NCBI RefSeq assembly: GCF_014137865.1
Contig: NZ_JACGWU010000003.1
Coordinates: forward strand, 169,431-233,430
Direction of reading: 5' to 3'
From: Alpinimonas psychrophila
GTDB taxonomy: Bacteria > Actinomycetota > Actinomycetes > Actinomycetales > Microbacteriaceae
Length of the DNA: 64,000 bases
In this document: in pieces, positions 46,777 to 57,340 of the stretch
Layout: every line of letters begins with the position of its first letter
Numbering within the stretch: position 1 is the stretch's first letter
Program-made: the position numbers and the translations under genes
Notes under the pieces: generated by a model
Told to the model about the DNA's origin: nothing
What the model saw: the letters and a program-made list of their open reading frames with translations, nothing else
Database searches by the model: none

Positions 46777-47631
46777 ATGCTCGAAGCCCCGAATCAGGAG
46801 ATAGCGCTGCTAGTAAACGCTGTAACCTCGCTAGTCGTCACGTCCACTGAGGGCGGCGGCTTCACCGGGCCATCCATTAACGAGTTCTTCCCCCCTGTGA
46901 TCTTCTTCGCGGGGACACTCTTCGAGATGAACCGAATCGTTCTGATTCGTTTCCTCCTCGCCGCCGTCATCATTGTTTTGTTCTGGCTGGGAACGCGCAA
47001 CTTGCGCCTCATCCCGACCAAGGCTCAGAGCTTGGTTGAGATGAGCTTGGATGTCGTTCGCGTCAACATCGCCGAAGACCTCCTGGGTAAGAAAGATGGC
47101 AAGCGCTTTCTGCCGCTCTTGACCGCCATCTTCTTCACCGTTTTGGCGTTCAACCTGCCCGGTATCATCCCCGGATTGAACATCGCGGCGAGCTCAACCT
47201 TCGGCTTCCCCCTCGTGCTAGCAGTGATTGCCTACGTCGCTTTCATCTATGCAGGCCTCAAGAAGCACCCCGGTACGTTCCTGAGGTCTTCGTTATTTCC
47301 CCCCGGAGTTCCCTGGCCGATTTACTTCATCGTCACGCCTATTGAATTCCTTTCCATCTTCATCCTGCGCCCGATTACTCTGGCCCTTCGTCTTCTGATG
47401 AACATGGTTGCCGGCCACCTGCTCCTGGTGCTCTGCTTCTCGGCAACGGACTTCTTCTTCTTCAGCGCTTCGTTGGAGGGATCAGAATGGGCACGTTTCT
47501 TCGGAATCGGAACCTTCGCTTTTGGATTCGTTTTCACCGCATTTGAAATTGTGGTCTCTGTACTTCAGGCCTACATTTTCACACTGCTCACCACTGTCTA
47601 CATCCAGCTCGCGCTGGCTGAGGAACACTAA
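46777..47631 (+). CDS. atpB: F-type ATP synthase subunit a
   Basis: A 284-residue membrane subunit forming the proton half-channels next to the c-ring. Seen: GPSINEFFPPVIFFAGTLFEMNRI at the N-terminus, TKAQSLVEMSLDVVRVNI, AFNLPGIIPGLNIAASS, and the essential Arg in LRPITLALRLLMNMVAGHLLL; the last helix is LQAYIFTLLTTVYIQLALAEEH. Five to six hydrophobic segments. ATG 46777 with weak AAGAG ahead. Confidence 0.95.
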   Translation: MLEAPNQEIALLVNAVTSLVVTSTEGGGFTGPSINEFFPPVIFFAGTLFEMNRIVLIRFLLAAVIIVLFWLGTRNLRLIPTKAQSLVEMSLDVVRVNIAEDLLGKKDGKRFLPLLTAIFFTVLAFNLPGIIPGLNIAASSTFGFPLVLAVIAYVAFIYAGLKKHPGTFLRSSLFPPGVPWPIYFIVTPIEFLSIFILRPITLALRLLMNMVAGHLLLVLCFSATDFFFFSASLEGSEWARFFGIGTFAFGFVFTAFEIVVSVLQAYIFTLLTTVYIQLALAEEH

Positions 47632-47913
<282 letters not shown>

Positions 47914-47943
47914 TCCCCTTTTCGCGTTCGACTCGGAGGCATC

Positions 47944-48495
47944 ATGCTTCACGCAATATTTGCGGCCAGCACGGCGGCTGAATCAGTGAACCCACTGGTT
48001 CCCGCGCCGTACGACATGATCTGGTCGACGGTGGTGTTCGCCATCATCCTCGTCTTCTTCTGGAAGAAGATTTTGCCGAACGTTTCAGCCCTGCTCGAAG
48101 CACGCTCGGCTGCCATCGAAGGCAACATTGAGAAGGCTGACGTTGCTCAGCGTGAAGCTGAGGCCGCATTGGCTCAGTACACCGCTCAGCTTGCTGAAGC
48201 TCGTGCGGAAGCTGGCAAAATTCGCGAGGTTGCTCGCGTTGACGGTCAAAAGATTGTGACCGACGCTAAAGACGTCGCCACGACTGAGGCTTTGCGCATC
48301 ACCCAGACGGCTCACGCCCAGATCGAGGCCGAGCGTCAGTCCGCTCTCGTTTCTTTGCGTGGCGAGGTGGGTTCGCTTGCTCTCGACTTGGCTACCGGCG
48401 TCATCGGTCAGGCACTCACCGACGACGCAAAGTCGAAGGCGCTTGTTGACCGTTTCCTTGCCGACCTCGAGTCGTCGGAGAAGGCGGCTAAGTAA
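47944..48495 (+). CDS. atpF: F-type ATP synthase subunit b
   Basis: A 183-residue stator protein. One N-terminal membrane segment (YDMIWSTVVFAIILVFFW) is followed by a long charged coiled coil rich in Ala, Glu, Gln (residues about 50-150: AIEGNIEKADVAQREAEAALAQYTAQL). It connects the membrane a subunit to the F1 head through delta. It starts 30 bases after atpE behind GGAGG; its TAA overlaps the atpH ATG. Confidence 0.95.
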   Translation: MLHAIFAASTAAESVNPLVPAPYDMIWSTVVFAIILVFFWKKILPNVSALLEARSAAIEGNIEKADVAQREAEAALAQYTAQLAEARAEAGKIREVARVDGQKIVTDAKDVATTEALRITQTAHAQIEAERQSALVSLRGEVGSLALDLATGVIGQALTDDAKSKALVDRFLADLESSEKAAK

Positions 48496-49292
48496 TGGGA
48501 AGCGCAACGAGGCAAGCATCGACCGGCACAAAGGCCGCTTTGGCATCTTTGGGTAACACGGTCGACCTCGCCACGGCAGAGCAATTGTTTGCTGCCGGGC
48601 GAGTTATTGCCGAGTCCTCTCAGTTGCGCGCCATGCTTGCCGATCCCGCAATTAACGTTTCGGCAAAGCAAGGCCTCCTCGGCAAAGTCTTTGGCACCAA
48701 GCTGGGCAAGGGTGCAACCGAACTCCTTCTGGCCGTCGTCGCCAGTGAATGGTCATCTCAAGATGACCTCCTCATGGGGATTGAGGATCTTGCGTTACGG
48801 GTGACGGCGCTTTCGGCTCCCGCAGCACTCTCTATTGACGCGGAGCTCTTTGCCTTTTCCCGCGTTGTCGCCAGCGACAACGAATTGGAACTGGCGTTGG
48901 GAACCAAGCTCGGAGATTCTTCCGCTAAGGGGACGCTCATTGCGTCTCTTCTCGGAGGTAAGGCATCACAGCAGACCATCGCCATTGTGAGTGCCCTCGT
49001 TCGCCAACCCCTGGGCCGTCGCGTTGGCGCTCTCTTAGCTCATGCTGCATCCGTTGTGGCTGACCAGAGCGGTCAAACAATTGCCACGGTTACCAGCGCT
49101 GCCCCGATTGCGGCTTCGCAGTTAGACAGCCTCACAAAAAGCTTGACCAAGATGTACGGTCGCGAACTGCGACTCAACATTGAGATTGACCCCAGCATCA
49201 TTGGTGGCCTGCGTGTGCAGGTCGGCGATGACGTGATTGACGGTTCCATTTCTTCTCGCATCAACGATTTGCGACTTCAGTTCGCTGGCTAA
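48495..49292 (+). CDS. atpH: F-type ATP synthase subunit delta
   Basis: A 265-residue peripheral-stalk subunit, the long actinobacterial type. Seen: an N-terminal helical part (TAEQLFAAGRVIAESSQLRAMLADPAINVSAKQGLLGKVFG), a repeat-like middle and the conserved C-terminal LTKMYGRELRLNIEIDPSIIGGLRVQVGDDVIDGSI. Its start overlaps the atpF stop by one base. Unlike mycobacteria it is not fused to a second b-type subunit. Confidence 0.95.
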   Translation: MGSATRQASTGTKAALASLGNTVDLATAEQLFAAGRVIAESSQLRAMLADPAINVSAKQGLLGKVFGTKLGKGATELLLAVVASEWSSQDDLLMGIEDLALRVTALSAPAALSIDAELFAFSRVVASDNELELALGTKLGDSSAKGTLIASLLGGKASQQTIAIVSALVRQPLGRRVGALLAHAASVVADQSGQTIATVTSAAPIAASQLDSLTKSLTKMYGRELRLNIEIDPSIIGGLRVQVGDDVIDGSISSRINDLRLQFAG

Positions 49293-49349
49293 CGCCGGCA
49301 TCCCACACACCATCGGAGCCACTCGGCTCCACTCAGATAGGAACGCATA

Positions 49350-50990
49350 ATGGCAGAACTTACGATCAGCCCGGACGAGATCCGCGATGCTCTCAAGGAC
49401 TTCGTTTCCTCGTACAAGCCCGACGCGGCTTCGAAGACCGAGGTTGGCTACGTTATTGATGCCGCTGACGGTATCGCTCACGTGCGCGGCCTGCCGGGCG
49501 TCATGGCGAACGAGCTCATCCGCTTCGCTGATGGCACGTTTGGCTTGGCCTTGAACCTTGACGAGAACGAGATCGGTGTCGTCGTGCTTGGCGAGTTCGC
49601 CGGCATTGTCGAAGGACTGGAAGTAACGCGAACGGGTGAGGTTCTCTCCGTTCCCGTCGGCGAGGGATACCTTGGCCGCGTTGTCGACCCCCTCGGTGCT
49701 CCCATCGACGGTTTGGGCGATATCGCCACTGAAGGCCGTCGCGCACTCGAGCTTCAGGCTCCCGGCGTAATGGACCGCAAGTCCGTTCACGAGCCCATGC
49801 AGACCGGCATCAAGGCCATCGACGCCATGATCCCCATCGGTCGCGGCCAGCGTCAGCTCATCATTGGTGACCGCCAGACGGGGAAAACCGCCATCGCGAT
49901 CGACACCATAATTAACCAGAAGGCCAACTGGGAGTCGGGCGACACCAACAAGCAAGTTCGCTGCATCTACGTTGCCATCGGCCAAAAGGGTTCAACGATT
50001 GCTGCCGTCAAGGGCGCCCTCGAAGATGCCGGAGCAATGGAGTACACGACAATCGTTGCGGCTCCCGCCTCGGACCCGGCCGGCTTCAAGTACCTTGCTC
50101 CCTACACCGGTAGCGCCATTGGCCAGCACTGGATGTACGCCGGCAAGCACGTTCTCATCATCTTCGATGACCTCTCCAAGCAGGCCGAGGCGTACCGTTC
50201 GGTCTCATTGCTTCTTCGTCGCCCACCAGGACGCGAGGCGTACCCCGGGGACGTCTTCTACCTACACTCCCGTCTTCTGGAGCGTTGTGCAAAGCTCTCC
50301 GATGCGCTCGGTGCCGGCTCGATGACGGGTCTTCCCATCATCGAGACCAAGGCAAACGACGTTTCGGCGTACATCCCCACCAACGTGATCTCGATCACCG
50401 ACGGCCAGATCTTCCTGCAGTCCGACCTCTTCAACGCTAACCAGCGCCCCGCGGTCGACGTCGGTATCTCCGTCTCTCGTGTGGGTGGTGACGCTCAGGT
50501 CAAGAGCATCAAGAAGGTCTCCGGAACCTTGAAGCTCGAACTGGCGCAGTACCGCTCGCTCGAAGCTTTCGCAATGTTTGCCTCGGACCTTGACGCGACC
50601 AGCCGTCGTCAGCTGGCACGTGGTGCACGTCTTACCGAGCTTCTCAAGCAGCCTCAGTACACGCCGTTCCCGGTTGAGGACCAGGTTGTCTCCATCTGGG
50701 CCGGTACCACGGGCAGGCTCGACGAGGTTCCTGTTGCCGACATCCTGCGTTTCGAGGGTGAGTTCCTGGACTACCTGCGTCGCAACACCAAGGTTCTCAC
50801 CACGTTGCGCGACACCAACGTTCTTGATGACGCTACGGTTTCGGCGCTGGAAGCAGGAATTGTGAGCTTCAAGCTCGAGTTCCAGACCGGTGAAGGAACC
50901 CAGCTTGCTTCGGTTGCGGGAGAGCACGTTGTTCCCCTCGCCGTCGAAGACGTCAACCAGGAAAAGATCGTCGTAAAGAAGCGTAAGTAG
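49350..50990 (+). CDS. atpA: F-type ATP synthase subunit alpha
   Basis: A 546-residue non-catalytic nucleotide-binding subunit. Seen: [81 protein letters not shown] (Walker A), [46 protein letters not shown], and [13 protein letters not shown]. Start ATG follows GATAGGAAC. The C-terminal extension of about 25 residues is typical of actinobacteria. Confidence 0.97.
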   Translation: MAELTISPDEIRDALKDFVSSYKPDAASKTEVGYVIDAADGIAHVRGLPGVMANELIRFADGTFGLALNLDENEIGVVVLGEFAGIVEGLEVTRTGEVLSVPVGEGYLGRVVDPLGAPIDGLGDIATEGRRALELQAPGVMDRKSVHEPMQTGIKAIDAMIPIGRGQRQLIIGDRQTGKTAIAIDTIINQKANWESGDTNKQVRCIYVAIGQKGSTIAAVKGALEDAGAMEYTTIVAAPASDPAGFKYLAPYTGSAIGQHWMYAGKHVLIIFDDLSKQAEAYRSVSLLLRRPPGREAYPGDVFYLHSRLLERCAKLSDALGAGSMTGLPIIETKANDVSAYIPTNVISITDGQIFLQSDLFNANQRPAVDVGISVSRVGGDAQVKSIKKVSGTLKLELAQYRSLEAFAMFASDLDATSRRQLARGARLTELLKQPQYTPFPVEDQVVSIWAGTTGRLDEVPVADILRFEGEFLDYLRRNTKVLTTLRDTNVLDDATVSALEAGIVSFKLEFQTGEGTQLASVAGEHVVPLAVEDVNQEKIVVKKRK

Positions 50991-51040
50991 CCTCACGGCC
51001 GCTTGCCTGACGATTATTCACACGAAACCACAGGAGAGAC

Positions 51041-53415
<2,375 letters not shown>

Positions 53416-53417
53416 CC

Positions 53418-53687
53418 ATGGCAAGCCCCCTACTGCAGGTCAGCGTTGTCGCTGCCGACAGAGAAGTGTGGTCAGGCTCGGCCAATATGGTCGTTGCCAA
53501 AACCACCGAGGGCGAGATTGGAATCCTTCCCGGCCACCAGCCCATGCTGGCGATCTTGGCCAGTGGTGAAGTTCGCGTAACGCTGGCGGATGGCAGCAAA
53601 ATCGTTGCCAACGCCGAAGGGGGATTCCTCTCCGTAGAGCACAACACCGTTCAGGTTGTTGCGTCGGCCGCGGAGCTTGTTTCCTAA
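53418..53687 (+). CDS. atpC: F-type ATP synthase subunit epsilon
   Basis: An 89-residue protein consisting only of the N-terminal beta-barrel domain: PLLQVSVVAADREVWSGSANMVVAKTTEGEIGILPGHQPMLAILASGEVRV. The inhibitory C-terminal helical hairpin of the 130-residue proteobacterial protein is absent, as in several actinobacteria, so regulation of reverse ATP hydrolysis by epsilon would be weak or of another kind. The ATG is two bases after the atpD stop; the frame open upstream is inside atpD. Confidence 0.93.
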   Translation: MASPLLQVSVVAADREVWSGSANMVVAKTTEGEIGILPGHQPMLAILASGEVRVTLADGSKIVANAEGGFLSVEHNTVQVVASAAELVS

Positions 53688-53708
53688 CACCACAACATTT
53701 CATAACGG

Positions 53709-53745
53709 ATGCCCGCAATCACGTCTTCTCGTGGTCCGCGGGCAT
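53709..53745 (+). terminator. hairpin after the atp operon
   Basis: ATGCCCGC (53709-53716) pairs with GCGGGCAT (53738-53745), and inside it CACG (53720-53723) pairs with CGTG (53730-53733) around a 6-base loop. It is 21 bases after atpC. No long U-run follows (TCGCGCTT), so it may be a weak or Rho-assisted terminator or an RNA-stabilising end. Confidence 0.6.
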
Positions 53746-53767
53746 TCGCGCTTAACCAGGAGCCCCC

Positions 53768-53831
53768 ATGCTGATTCTGCTGCCACCTTCGGAGACACCA
53801 TGCTAATTCTGCTGCCACCTTCCGAAACAAA
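53768..53831 (+). repeat. 32-base tandem duplication of the yaaA 5' end
   Basis: Two consecutive 32-base units, 53768-53799 and 53800-53831, each begin with ATG and encode the same first ten residues MLILLPPSET with a few silent differences. The first copy sits behind AGGAG, but 32 is not a multiple of three, so its frame ends after 12 codons (TAA at 53804-53806). The second copy is the functional start of yaaA and has its own GGAG from the end of the first copy. Confidence 0.85.
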
Positions 53832-54630
53832 GCGTGACGGGGGAGAGGGTGCGCCCTTGGACTTGGCGACGCTCAGCTTTTCCTCCGCCCTCACCGGCAC
53901 CCGCAAGCGGATTCTCTCGGCAACCGTGGCGCTGGCAAAGCATCCCACGGAATCGGCAAAGGTGCTGAAGCTCAGCGCGAAACAAATGTTTGAGGTTGAG
54001 CGTAATCGCACACTGATGACGTCGCCCACGATGCCCGCAATTGACCGTTACACCGGGGTGCTCTTTGAGGCGCTCGGCGCGGGGACTCTTCCGCATGCCA
54101 GCCGAGCATTTCTCGGGTCCCACACCTTCATTCAGTCGGCGCTACTGGGCCCAATTGGTGGCCTTGACATGATCCCGGCCTACCGCCTGTCTTTCGACTC
54201 GCGCCTGCCCAAACTTGAAGGTAGCCCGTTGAAGAAGGTCTGGGCGGTGCCCGCGGGCAAGGCCCTCAGCGAGGCGATCGGTGTTCGCTCTGGCCGCCAC
54301 CTCGTGCTCGATCTGCGGTCAGAAGGCTACGCAGATCTCGCACCGCTACCCGCGGTCGGCAACGTGTTCTACGTGAGGGTCGTGACCCGCGGTGCCGACG
54401 GCGCCGTTCGTGCGCTCAACCACTTCAACAAGAAGGGAAAGGGCGAGTTTCTCCGGACCCTTGCCATCGATGCGGCCGTCACCGCAGGGATCTCTTCGCT
54501 TGAGGAACTGTTCGTTTGGGCGGCCACCGCGGGAGTCATCCTAGAGCTTGGTCTTCCCGGGGTGCCCGCCGCGGGCAAGAGTCCAGCAAAACCCGGCGAG
54601 CTGAATCTTGTGGTTTCTGGACTGCTCTAG
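53800..54630 (+). CDS. yaaA: YaaA family protein (DUF328, peroxide-stress/iron-related)
   Basis: A 276-residue member of the YaaA family, whose E. coli member lowers free iron and DNA damage during peroxide stress; biochemical activity is not known. Seen: MLILLPPSETKRDGG (family N-terminus), MTSPTMPAIDRYTGVLFEALG, SHTFIQSALLGPIGGLDMIPAYRLSF, VLDLRSEGYADLAPL and HFNKKGKGEFLRTLA. Start is the second of two duplicated ATGs (53800). The first, at 53768, has the better ribosome site but leads to a stop after 12 codons, so yaaA translation probably depends on reinitiation or on GGAG at 53791. It is 112 bases after atpC. Confidence 0.88.
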   Translation: MLILLPPSETKRDGGEGAPLDLATLSFSSALTGTRKRILSATVALAKHPTESAKVLKLSAKQMFEVERNRTLMTSPTMPAIDRYTGVLFEALGAGTLPHASRAFLGSHTFIQSALLGPIGGLDMIPAYRLSFDSRLPKLEGSPLKKVWAVPAGKALSEAIGVRSGRHLVLDLRSEGYADLAPLPAVGNVFYVRVVTRGADGAVRALNHFNKKGKGEFLRTLAIDAAVTAGISSLEELFVWAATAGVILELGLPGVPAAGKSPAKPGELNLVVSGLL

Positions 54631-54771
54631 TTTCCGGCGCCCTCTAGTTTCGGTCGAACTAACCGTCACGACGGACTCCAAGCCGCAGCCCACGCCTGCC
54701 GAGTCACCACGAAATCTGACTTCGTCAGCAACCTCGCCGCCGAGATTGCACGTTGTCCGACTTCTTCTCGG
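54631..54771. other. spacer between yaaA and the IS30 element
   Basis: 141 bases without a supported gene. Several frames stay open into the IS, but none has a start codon with a ribosome site or recognisable similarity. If the IS broke a gene, its remains should lie here and at 55999-56082; I cannot join a convincing frame across the two flanks. Confidence 0.4.
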
Positions 54772-54796
54772 GCGGATTCTTGCGGTCAGCGCAACA
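54772..54796. repeat. left terminal inverted repeat of the IS30 element
   Basis: Contains GCGGTCA then, two bases later, GCAACA, matching the reverse complement of the right end. The TGA stop codon of the transposase (54786-54788) lies inside this repeat. Confidence 0.8.
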
Positions 54797-55958
54797 GTAG
54801 TTCCGTCATCATCTCATTCGGGGTTGCGAAGTCCAATCGTTTGCGGGGGCGTTCGTTCATTTCAAAAGCAACACGGTCAAGGTCATCCTGAGAATAAATA
54901 TTCAGGTCAGTGCCCTTGGGAAAATATTGTCGAAGTAACCCGTTAGTGTTTTCGTTCGTAGGGCGCTGCCAAGGCGAGTGAGGGTCACAGAAGTAGATAT
55001 CGATATCGGCGGCGATACTGACTTCCTTGTGGCGGTGCATTTCTTTTCCTTGGTCCCAGGTCAGGGTGCGCCGTATCTGATCAGGGAGAGCACCCATCTT
55101 TTCGATAAGCCCGTCACGGACGGATTCAACCCGGTTTTGGCCCGGGGGTAGATGAACAAGGATCACAGAGCCGGAGCGACGTTCAACGACGGTGCCGATA
55201 GCACTCTTCATGTCTTTGCCAACGATGAGATCGCCTTCCCAATGCCCGGGAACAGCCCGATCAGCGGCTTCAGGCGGGCGGTCAACAATCATGATCATGT
55301 CCGGGATTTTTCCTCGACGCTCGCCCGGTCGCCTATTGGGTTGACGCGTGGTCCGCCCCGTTCGCAACTGGGTTACCAGCTCGCGTTTAAGGCCCCCGCG
55401 GGCCAGTAAATACAAGGATTGGTAAATCGTTTCGTGTGACACCTGCATCTCCGCATCGTTTGGGAAGTCTCGTCGCAGGCGGCCAGAGATCTGCTCCGGG
55501 GAGAAACATTGTTTCAAGTCCGCCTGAACGCGTTCACGGAGAGCTTCATTCGTGGTGAGCTTAGCGACCTTGGGACGCCGAGCATTCTCGAAAGCCCGCG
55601 CATGAGCCGTTGTTGCCCGACGACTGGAATACGCGGCAGCGTGTCGCTTCAACTCCCGCGAGACCGTTGACGGTGAACGACCCAACTCGCGGGCAATCGC
55701 TCGAATGCCCTGCGTCGCGTGCAACGCCAAAATCGTTTGGCGTTCTCCCATCGTCAAAGATCGGCCCTTCAGATTGCGCCCCCATCGGGGGCGCATGCCA
55801 CCGTTCTCCTTCACGTGTTTGCGCACGGTCGAGGCATTCCAACCGATAAGAGGACCTATGTCTTCAGCTGAAAGCCCGGCCTGTTTCAAGTCCCATAACT
55901 TGTGGACAACGTTTCCGAGCATCCGCTCAGAATATGGATCCGCGATATCAATCAACAC
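54786..55958 (-). CDS. IS30-family transposase
   Basis: A 390-residue DDE transposase. Seen: an N-terminal helix-turn-helix in LWDLKQAGLSAEDIGPLIGWNASTVRKHV, a second one in ILALHATQGIRAIARELGRSPSTVSRELKRH, then the catalytic triad: Asp in GHWEGDLIVGK, Asp in TLTWDQGKEM and Glu in PWQRPTNENTNGLLRQYFPKG, ending with NERPRKRLDFATPNEMM. All parts are present and uninterrupted, so it may be active. The start is GTG 55958; ATG 55922 is an alternative. Confidence 0.95.
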   Translation of the reverse strand: MLIDIADPYSERMLGNVVHKLWDLKQAGLSAEDIGPLIGWNASTVRKHVKENGGMRPRWGRNLKGRSLTMGERQTILALHATQGIRAIARELGRSPSTVSRELKRHAAAYSSRRATTAHARAFENARRPKVAKLTTNEALRERVQADLKQCFSPEQISGRLRRDFPNDAEMQVSHETIYQSLYLLARGGLKRELVTQLRTGRTTRQPNRRPGERRGKIPDMIMIVDRPPEAADRAVPGHWEGDLIVGKDMKSAIGTVVERRSGSVILVHLPPGQNRVESVRDGLIEKMGALPDQIRRTLTWDQGKEMHRHKEVSIAADIDIYFCDPHSPWQRPTNENTNGLLRQYFPKGTDLNIYSQDDLDRVAFEMNERPRKRLDFATPNEMMTELLLR

Positions 55959-55973
55959 CCTTCAATTCTCAGG

Positions 55974-55998
55974 TGTTGCATTGACCGCTTGGACCCGC
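55974..55998. repeat. right terminal inverted repeat of the IS30 element
   Basis: Reads TGTTGC then TGACCGC toward the outside, the complement of the left end. It lies 16 bases upstream of the transposase start, so the transposase promoter must overlap it or come from outside. Confidence 0.8.
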
Positions 55999-56082
55999 GT
56001 CGTGACAACCCGGATCTGGTGGTATTTCGACGAAGCGTCCGGGAACAACGGGCAAGAGCGGCAAATTCCGAGGCCAGTGTCG

Positions 56083-56676
56083 CTAGATTGCTCGATGGCA
56101 CCCAACGACGTGGTCGTCGACGAGGCCGGCGGACTGCATGAGCGCGTACATCGTGGTGGGGCCGACAAAACGAAGCCCAAGTTTTCGCAGAGTTTTACTG
56201 AGGGCCTCGGACTCGGGGGTGATGTCGGGCACGTCGTTCATGACGGGACAACGAGCGCGACCAGGAGTCGGCTGGTGACTCCAGATGATATCGGTGAGGG
56301 CGCCGGGAGAGTCAGCGACGAGACCGAGCGTGATGCGCGCGTTCTCAATGGTGGCGTTGATCTTCAGGCGATTGCGAATGATGCCGGTATCCAGCATGAG
56401 GCGCTCGACGTCAACCTCGGTCATGGCAGCGACGGCGGCGATATCGAACCCGGCAAACGCCGAACGAAAACCCGGGCGACGCTTCAGGATCGTAATCCAA
56501 CTGAGGCCAGCCTGAAAGCCCTCAAGGCACAGGTGTTCAAACAGTAGCTGGTCGTCCCGAACGGGAACGCCCCATTCTTCGTCGTGGTAGCGCCGGTACT
56601 CGGCGTCTTTACCAACCCAGCCGCAGCGATCGAGTCCGTCCTCCCCGGTCACAATCGACACGTAGTTGAGCGGCAT
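56083..56676 (-). CDS. tag: 3-methyladenine DNA glycosylase I
   Basis: A 197-residue HhH-fold glycosylase removing 3-methyladenine from DNA. Seen: DRCGWVGKDAEYRRYHDEEWGVPVRDDQLLFEHLCLEGFQAGLSWITILKRRPGFRSAF with the zinc Cys and catalytic Glu region, LMLDTGIIRNRLKINATIENA, and the C-terminal RFVGPTTMYALMQSAGLVDDHVVGCHR holding the second zinc ligands. Complete. ATG overlaps the ogt stop by one base, so ogt-tag is one coupled alkylation-repair unit. The IS30 element lies 84 bases beyond its stop and does not interrupt it. Confidence 0.94.
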   Translation of the reverse strand: MPLNYVSIVTGEDGLDRCGWVGKDAEYRRYHDEEWGVPVRDDQLLFEHLCLEGFQAGLSWITILKRRPGFRSAFAGFDIAAVAAMTEVDVERLMLDTGIIRNRLKINATIENARITLGLVADSPGALTDIIWSHQPTPGRARCPVMNDVPDITPESEALSKTLRKLGLRFVGPTTMYALMQSAGLVDDHVVGCHRAI

Positions 56677-57248
56677 TACCGAGACTCAATTCCCTCGAGG
56701 GTGAGCAAGTACTGTTTGGTAATGATGCCGCGACCGCCGCTGTAGCCCGTGATGCGGCCGTCGCGGGCCAGCACGCGGTGGCAGCCAACGATGAGGGGAA
56801 CGGGGTTCGCGCCGACGGCGCCTCCCACGGCACGGAAGGCGCCGGGCTTGCCAATGGCTTCGGCGATGTCGGCATAGGAGAGGTGCTCGCCCCAGCCAAT
56901 GCCCTGAAGCTGAGCCCAAACGGATTGCTGAAAGGGAGTGCCCGAAAGCTCGACGGGAACCGTGAACTCGCGACGCTCTCCTGCGAAGTACTCGCCCAGC
57001 TCGGCGATGGCCTGCGCGAGGACCGCATCCGGAGCATTGGCCGCATTGCCACTAGTGCCATTCGCGCCACCGTAGCGAAGCGTGCCGTGCGCGGAGTTCT
57101 CATCGCCCTCGATACTCAGCCACGTGAGAGCGTGACCATTACTCTCCAGCTCGATACGCCCGAGGGGGCTGTCAATGGTGGCAAAAGTGAGCCCAGCGAC
57201 AGGATTGGCCGCAGAAGTGGCGGCAACGGTGTGAAGTGTTTTCGTCAT
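56676..57248 (-). CDS. ogt: methylated-DNA-protein-cysteine methyltransferase
   Basis: A 190-residue suicide repair protein accepting the methyl group from O6-methylguanine onto its active Cys. Seen: SGTPFQQSVWAQLQGIGWGEHLSYADIAEAIGKPGAFRAVGGAVGANPVPLIVGCHRVLARDGRITGYSGG. The acceptor Cys is followed by the normal HRV, but the residue before it is Gly (GCHRV), where nearly all family members have Pro (PCHRV); the usual IPxG is also IGWG. Asn-Pro and Tyr of the helix-turn-helix are present. An intrinsic terminator ends 15 bases upstream of its ATG, so its own promoter or read-through is needed. Confidence 0.9.
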   Translation of the reverse strand: MTKTLHTVAATSAANPVAGLTFATIDSPLGRIELESNGHALTWLSIEGDENSAHGTLRYGGANGTSGNAANAPDAVLAQAIAELGEYFAGERREFTVPVELSGTPFQQSVWAQLQGIGWGEHLSYADIAEAIGKPGAFRAVGGAVGANPVPLIVGCHRVLARDGRITGYSGGRGIITKQYLLTLEGIESR

Positions 57249-57263
57249 GAGTTCAATCTAAAG

Positions 57264-57306
57264 AAAAAACAGAGGGTATCACCAAGAATATTGGCGACAC
57301 CCTCTG
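57264..57306 (-). terminator. intrinsic terminator of the transaminase transcript
   Basis: On the minus strand CAGAGGGT (57306-57299) pairs with ACCCTCTG (57277-57270), with an inner CCAA/TTGG stem, and the hairpin is followed by TTTTTTCTTT (57269-57260). Stem and U-run are textbook Rho-independent. It lies 34 bases after the transaminase stop and just before ogt. Confidence 0.9.
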
Positions 57307-57340
57307 TTGGTGAAATGTGAATCTCTGTTGAGGAGAGGAC

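Larger units (their letters stand above)
54772..55998 (-). mobile_element. IS30-family insertion sequence, about 1227 bases
   Basis: The element is bounded by imperfect 25-base inverted repeats: left 54772-54796, right 55974-55998 (19 of 25 positions match, with shared cores GCGGTCA and GCAACA). It contains one transposase gene that fills nearly the whole length. The flanking triplets (CGG at left, GTC at right) differ, so no target duplication is visible; either it has decayed or the repeat ends are off by a base or two. It sits between yaaA and tag. Confidence 0.85.

Noticed and set aside
49122..49985. A 287-codon minus-strand frame over atpH-atpA.
   Set aside because: Antisense shadow of the atp genes.
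54631..56082. A gene split by the IS30 element.
   Set aside because: Open frames exist on both flanks, but none can be joined into a recognisable protein and no starts or ribosome sites support them.
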